A stretch of DNA of 7,294 bases from Bacteroidia bacterium (lineage in GTDB: Bacteria; Bacteroidota; Bacteroidia; B-17B0; Aurantibacillaceae). Below, piece after piece: positions 4,088 to 7,294 of this stretch (positions are counted from its first letter, which is position 1; each line of letters opens with the position of its first letter). The position numbers and the translations under genes were made by a program. The notes under the pieces are model-generated. The model had not been told where the DNA came from. It saw nothing but the letters and a program-made list of their open reading frames with translations, and did not search any database. The stretch spans positions 1-7,294 of the forward strand of contig JACMLS010000840.1 in NCBI GenBank assembly GCA_014379485.1, in the 5' to 3' direction.

Positions 4088-6208
4088 TTATCTGGAAATG
4101 ATCAGTTTTTTTGTAACTGACTTTTCGTTTACAGAAAGTCTGTAAAAATAAATTCCGGAAGAAAGGTTGCGGGTGCTTACAGGAATTTTATACCAGCCTG
4201 AGTAAAAATTATTTTGCACAACTGTTGGAAGTGCATTTCCATACAGGTCAAAAATTTCGAGTTTTACTTTTGCAGGATCGTCTAACCTGAATTCAATTAC
4301 GCAATTTTCTGAGGCGGGATTTGGAAAGCAATTAACTATAATTTTATTTTCGGAGTTTGAATTTACCCAACCGTTGTTGAGCGTAGGAGAATTTGCAAAA
4401 TGAATAATTACATCGTTTGTATTGAAATTAGATTGAATGACTGAAACGGGCATACCAAACTCGTCCTGCGCTTTTATTGAAGTTAAAAACTGCCCGCTGT
4501 CCACTACAAAACTAATAGAAGAATCGAGCGGTAATAAAGCTGAAGGAATAATTACGGTTAACGAATCATTTGACAAATATGAAGTAAATGAAACATTGTT
4601 TCTATATCTCCAGTAATCTGCAAACCAATCTAAACTTGTAACAAAAACTCCGGGTGGCAAACCATTAATAAGATCCTGCTCAGCGTTTAATTTGTAATAA
4701 CGTGTAGGATGAATTAAAATTACGTTGGGCGCATTGTTTGCCATATTACGATTAATTACATCTAACCAGGTTGCAACTTTTTGCGGGTAATTTGATGAAG
4801 AAATCGGGTTGGAGGCAAACACATCAGAAATGGCCATAGGAAACTCCCACACATTAGTAAGTTCACCACTAACAGATCTGTCCTTACGTTGCTGAAACGG
4901 AAAATTGGTTAAAAGATCTCCGGCGGGTTGTGTTGTACTGTTTACATATCCCAAAGTATCTAAGGCATTAATTAATTTATCATTAAAACAAAGGTAACCC
5001 GCTCTGAACGTTTTAACTGAAATTCCAAAATTACTTTCCAAAAGTTCTTTCGACACTTCTGTTTCGCCCAATACAGTTCCGCCAACTGTGCTGCCGCTTC
5101 CTGAATTAAACGGCAGATACGTTGAGGCCTGGTTTCCTAAAACACCAATGGGAAAAACAGTTTCATCATCAAAATCTGGAAAATGTCCCATTGAATGGCT
5201 GCCGGCAATGTGCCCTTTGCTAAGTACGTATTGAACCTGCACTATACTTGTTGCGTTGTAAAAAGAAGACAGCAATCCGTCGCCAATATAGTGCGTGGTA
5301 AAAAAGTACGAAGCTTTTAAGCCTATTGAATTTTCGTAATCGGCATAATAATGCATAGTGTCATAAGCAGTTGTTGCATCCACGTCATGCGTGATCATTA
5401 AAGCTGTTTTACTATCGTAAGGCGAAGTATGAATCCATACAGATCTTTTTGTGTGCGCAAGGTAAATTCCTTTAATAAAAAGTACCACCGCATCTGAGGT
5501 AGGTTCAAAACCGTTAGAGTAAAAACGGTGAGCGTCATAATCTCTGTTCATCTGATTGGTAACTATCAAATTTTTAAAAGAAAAACCCAAAGCATAGGCG
5601 GTTCCGGCTCCGTAAATTCTTTTTCCTACAGCCATAGAATTGTCTTCGTAATTTGCAAGTGACAGCGCGCCACTGGCGTTGTAGGTACGTGTATTAATTA
5701 TTGAAGGATAAGATGTATCGCCTAATGAAATGGTTTGTTCCATTGTGTCGTTAAGCCATTTGAATGAAGCATCATTAAGAAAAATATTAAATTTTATACT
5801 GTAATGATTTGTTACCTGCACGCTCGAAGAAATACCAAACAAGGAAAAGAAATACGGATCTTTAATGTTCGGAGCAATAAGAACTCCTCCATTATTTACG
5901 TAAGCGATCAACGAATCTTTTTCCGGAACAGTAAAAGTTGTCAGATCGAATTTAGAAGAAGCCAGGATCATGCCGAACAACTTTGCAGAATCTACGTTTG
6001 CAGTAACAATAAAAGGAATTCCGGAAGTTTTAAGAATGTACTTTGCCGAATAAATTTCGCCGTCAGAAGTTTCTGCGTTTCGTACAGTAAGATCAAGCAG
6101 TGCTACAGTGCGTGCGTTTACAGACGAAGGTGTTTGCGCTGAAATTTTTATCTGCGAAAAAACAGAAATACAAATTAAAAAAAGCAGTGATTTACGGACT
6201 TTAAGCAT
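4088..6208 (-). CDS. Secreted polysaccharide deacetylase-like protein with GATase1-like N-terminal region and type-A T9SS sorting domain
   Basis: The 706-residue protein has a signal peptide (about 1-24, ending ISAQ). Residues 35-130 resemble a GATase1-like Rossmann domain: VALLDLTVRN, an AKYILKTSGIPF stretch and a YVNNGGVLIAPNI strand-turn, but without an evident catalytic triad. Residues 268-535 look like a NodB/CE4 deacetylase domain: THDVD (273-277) in place of TFDD, the metal-binding pair HSMGH (His338, His342), FRAGY (401-405) for the RxPY motif, and LIHPTRYY with His500. This would be a metal-dependent removal of acyl groups from a polysaccharide outside the cell. After a linker, residues 625-706 are a type-A T9SS sorting domain (CFPNPASENCVIEF, SGIYFYRLSVN, KKLIISR), so the protein is exported by the T9SS and fixed to the surface or released. 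The start is set by a perfect -7 box four bases upstream. The substrate is unknown. Confidence 0.82.
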   Translation of the reverse strand: MLKVRKSLLFLICISVFSQIKISAQTPSSVNARTVALLDLTVRNAETSDGEIYSAKYILKTSGIPFIVTANVDSAKLFGMILASSKFDLTTFTVPEKDSLIAYVNNGGVLIAPNIKDPYFFSLFGISSSVQVTNHYSIKFNIFLNDASFKWLNDTMEQTISLGDTSYPSIINTRTYNASGALSLANYEDNSMAVGKRIYGAGTAYALGFSFKNLIVTNQMNRDYDAHRFYSNGFEPTSDAVVLFIKGIYLAHTKRSVWIHTSPYDSKTALMITHDVDATTAYDTMHYYADYENSIGLKASYFFTTHYIGDGLLSSFYNATSIVQVQYVLSKGHIAGSHSMGHFPDFDDETVFPIGVLGNQASTYLPFNSGSGSTVGGTVLGETEVSKELLESNFGISVKTFRAGYLCFNDKLINALDTLGYVNSTTQPAGDLLTNFPFQQRKDRSVSGELTNVWEFPMAISDVFASNPISSSNYPQKVATWLDVINRNMANNAPNVILIHPTRYYKLNAEQDLINGLPPGVFVTSLDWFADYWRYRNNVSFTSYLSNDSLTVIIPSALLPLDSSISFVVDSGQFLTSIKAQDEFGMPVSVIQSNFNTNDVIIHFANSPTLNNGWVNSNSENKIIVNCFPNPASENCVIEFRLDDPAKVKLEIFDLYGNALPTVVQNNFYSGWYKIPVSTRNLSSGIYFYRLSVNEKSVTKKLIISR

Positions 6209-6212
6209 CCTG

Positions 6213-6220
6213 CAAATTTA
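6213..6220 (-). promoter_or_regulatory. Bacteroidota -7 promoter box for the deacetylase-like gene, predicted leaderless
   Basis: The minus strand reads TAAATTTG then CAGG then ATG (6208). The box is an exact TAnnTTTG and the four-base distance to the start codon is the same as at ruvX, which predicts a leaderless transcript. No clear -33 element is seen. Confidence 0.5.
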
Positions 6221-6295
6221 CGAATTAAAAAATTAGCGGTAATTTAAAATTCGATGAAGTACATTATTTTTCTTTTATAGAGCACCTTTATACAT

Positions 6296-6463
6296 TTAAC
6301 TCTTTACCAACTTAAAAACCTTCTGCTTTCCGCCAATCGCCACCTTGCAAAAATAAATTCCGGCAGGCAATTCTTTGGTGCTTAAAGTAATTTTATGCTC
6401 GCCCGCAGGTTTTAAACTACCGGGCTTTATGTTAAAATCAATACTAAGTAGTTTTCTTAGAAT
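6296..6463 (-). pseudogene. Orphan C-terminal tail of a type-A T9SS sorting domain
   Basis: On the minus strand an open frame of 55 codons plus TAA reads ILRKLLSIDFNIKPG, then SLKPAGEHKITLSTKEL, PAGIYFCKVAIGG and KQKVFKLVKS. The AGEHKITL, LPAGIYF and KVFKLVKS elements are the last three conserved parts of a type-A sorting domain (compare SSGIYFYRL and KKLIISR in the neighbouring deacetylase-like protein). The first half of the domain, with its NP motif, and any passenger are absent. The frame begins after an in-frame TGA, has no suitable start codon, and overlaps the last 20 bases of the TonB-dependent receptor in another frame. It is best read as what remains of a secreted protein gene after a deletion. 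Confidence 0.75.
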
Positions 6464-7294
6464 TCATAGTACAAGCAATTGGCACCACTATCTTAAAACT
6501 CCAGTTCCTGCCCATATTAAAAATACCGCTTCTGCCAGTTCCGTTAACCGGGTAATTATCAAAATATTTCAGGCGGCTCATATTACTTTGGTAAGCAACA
6601 TCTGCAAGATTATTTCCGTTTACATTAAAAGTAAACAACACTTTTCCTTTTTTATTTTTTACATCAGCTCCAATTCCGCAATTCATTAAAGTATATCCCT
6701 GTGTTTTTGTTTCTGTTCCGTAAGCAAGGTAGGCACGGTTCTGATCTGCAAAATACTGCACAGAAAATTTTATAAAAATAGAATGGAAACAACCAAGCCT
6801 CTTTTTAAAATCTGCCTGCAACTCAGAGTTGGTATGAAATGGCGGAATGAACGGAAGGTATTTTGTGCTGTCAGTAATTTTTGCCCCGTCTCCTCCCCTG
6901 TTGTATGCGTAAATCAACGAAACTGTATTCTCAAAATGCAACCAGTCTAAAGGATGTGGGTGAATATCCAAACTAAATTCTCCGCCATATAATTGCGCGC
7001 TTGTTTGCCTGAATTTAAAAACGGGGTATGCATTGCCTCCTTGCAAAAAAATTGAATCACCACCAAAAACACTCAGTAATTTTTCGTTATAAATGTAATT
7101 GCTGAGGCTATTGTTGAAAATTTCTGCGCTTATAGAAACGTGTTGCCCTTTAAAAAAAACCCCAATGTCTTGCTGCAAATTAAATTCAGGTTTAAAATCA
7201 GCATTACCCAGTTGCTGAAAACCGGTTCCGGGATGAACTCCTTTTGCCGAGATCTCTGCAATGTTTGGCGAGCGGTAGCCCCTTGCAATATTCA
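6444..7294 (-). CDS. TonB-dependent receptor, C-terminal part of the outer-membrane barrel (5' end outside the window)
   Basis: The minus-strand frame is open from the right edge to a TAG at 6444-6446, about 282 residues. Its first visible part reads NIARGYRSPNIAEISAKGVH then PGTGFQQLGNADFKPEFNLQ; GYRSPNIAE...GN...FKPE is the typical wording of the C-terminal barrel in TonB-dependent receptors, which import large ligands such as siderophores, metal complexes or glycans through the outer membrane. Alternating strands continue (LYGGEFSLDIHPHPLDWLHF, FTFNVNGNNLADVAYQS), and near the end GRNWSFKIVVPI looks like the final strand. An extra tail, ACTMNSKKTT, follows; receptors normally stop close to the last strand with an aromatic residue, so this tail is odd and coincides with the start of the sorting-domain remnant. 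The TTG at 7178 is an internal codon. The ligand cannot be told from this part. Confidence 0.88.
   Translation of the reverse strand, partial: NIARGYRSPNIAEISAKGVHPGTGFQQLGNADFKPEFNLQQDIGVFFKGQHVSISAEIFNNSLSNYIYNEKLLSVFGGDSIFLQGGNAYPVFKFRQTSAQLYGGEFSLDIHPHPLDWLHFENTVSLIYAYNRGGDGAKITDSTKYLPFIPPFHTNSELQADFKKRLGCFHSIFIKFSVQYFADQNRAYLAYGTETKTQGYTLMNCGIGADVKNKKGKVLFTFNVNGNNLADVAYQSNMSRLKYFDNYPVNGTGRSGIFNMGRNWSFKIVVPIACTMNSKKTT

Noticed and set aside
6444..6475. A simple sequencing frameshift that fuses the receptor and the sorting-domain tail into one protein.
   Set aside because: The sorting domain lacks its first half, and integral outer-membrane receptors do not normally carry a T9SS sorting domain, so one base change would not restore a sensible gene.
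6375..6689. Plus-strand open frame opposite the receptor end and sorting-domain remnant.
   Set aside because: The minus strand holds recognisable receptor and sorting-domain sequence; the plus translation shows no family features.
7176..7178. TTG at 7178 as start of a short 244-residue protein.
   Set aside because: The frame continues open to the window edge with conserved TonB-dependent receptor residues (GYRSPNIAE, FKPE), so the TTG is internal.

Overview
The window looks like a chromosomal segment of a member of the Bacteroidota (Flavobacteriales/Sphingobacteriales-like). Four independent signs point there. Three or four loci carry type IX secretion system (T9SS) hallmarks: a PorP/SprF-like membrane protein, a type-B (CHU_C, gliding-motility type) sorting domain, a complete type-A sorting domain and a type-A remnant. 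A TonB-dependent receptor is present. Several gene starts have no Shine-Dalgarno sequence and instead carry a perfect Bacteroidota -7 promoter box (TAnnTTTG). Most of the window is AT-rich.

Layout. At the left edge (1-73, minus) lie the first 24 codons of a KdsB-like CMP-KDO synthetase. They are preceded by a perfect AAGGAGG ribosome binding site inside a hairpin loop, and base composition changes at about position 115. A plus-strand hypothetical ORF of uncertain start follows and ends at 515. It converges on a minus-strand housekeeping block: ruvX/yqgF (2130-2552), peptide deformylase def (1305-1910) and a TPR-like lipoprotein (691-1278). A long inverted repeat (617-682) separates the convergent genes. 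Each of the three housekeeping genes has its own exact TAnnTTTG box.

The two larger gaps in that block hold repeats built on roughly 7-bp units. At 1994-2100 there are direct and inverted copies of AGATATGAGA around a CCCGATA hairpin. At 2572-2652 there is a GGGAATA array with a pyrimidine-rich inverted arm. The second array sits between the divergent ruvX and porP/sprF-like promoters and contains four evenly spaced GGG runs, a canonical G-quadruplex motif.

From 2684 to the right edge the region concerns the cell surface. It holds a PorP/SprF-family protein (plus), a small convergent lipoprotein that is almost only a type-B sorting domain and starts at TTG (minus), a 706-aa secreted polysaccharide-deacetylase-like protein with an N-terminal GATase1-like region and a type-A sorting domain (minus), an orphan 55-codon tail of another type-A sorting domain (6296-6463, minus), and the C-terminal barrel of a TonB-dependent receptor running off the right edge (minus).

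The observations most worth a second look are the stand-alone type-B domain lipoprotein beside a PorP/SprF gene, the deletion-like scar joining a receptor to a sorting-domain remnant, the G-quadruplex heptad array in a divergent promoter region, two probable leaderless starts with identical geometry, and the compositional break at the left end. I see no CRISPR array, tRNA, rRNA or intact insertion sequence.
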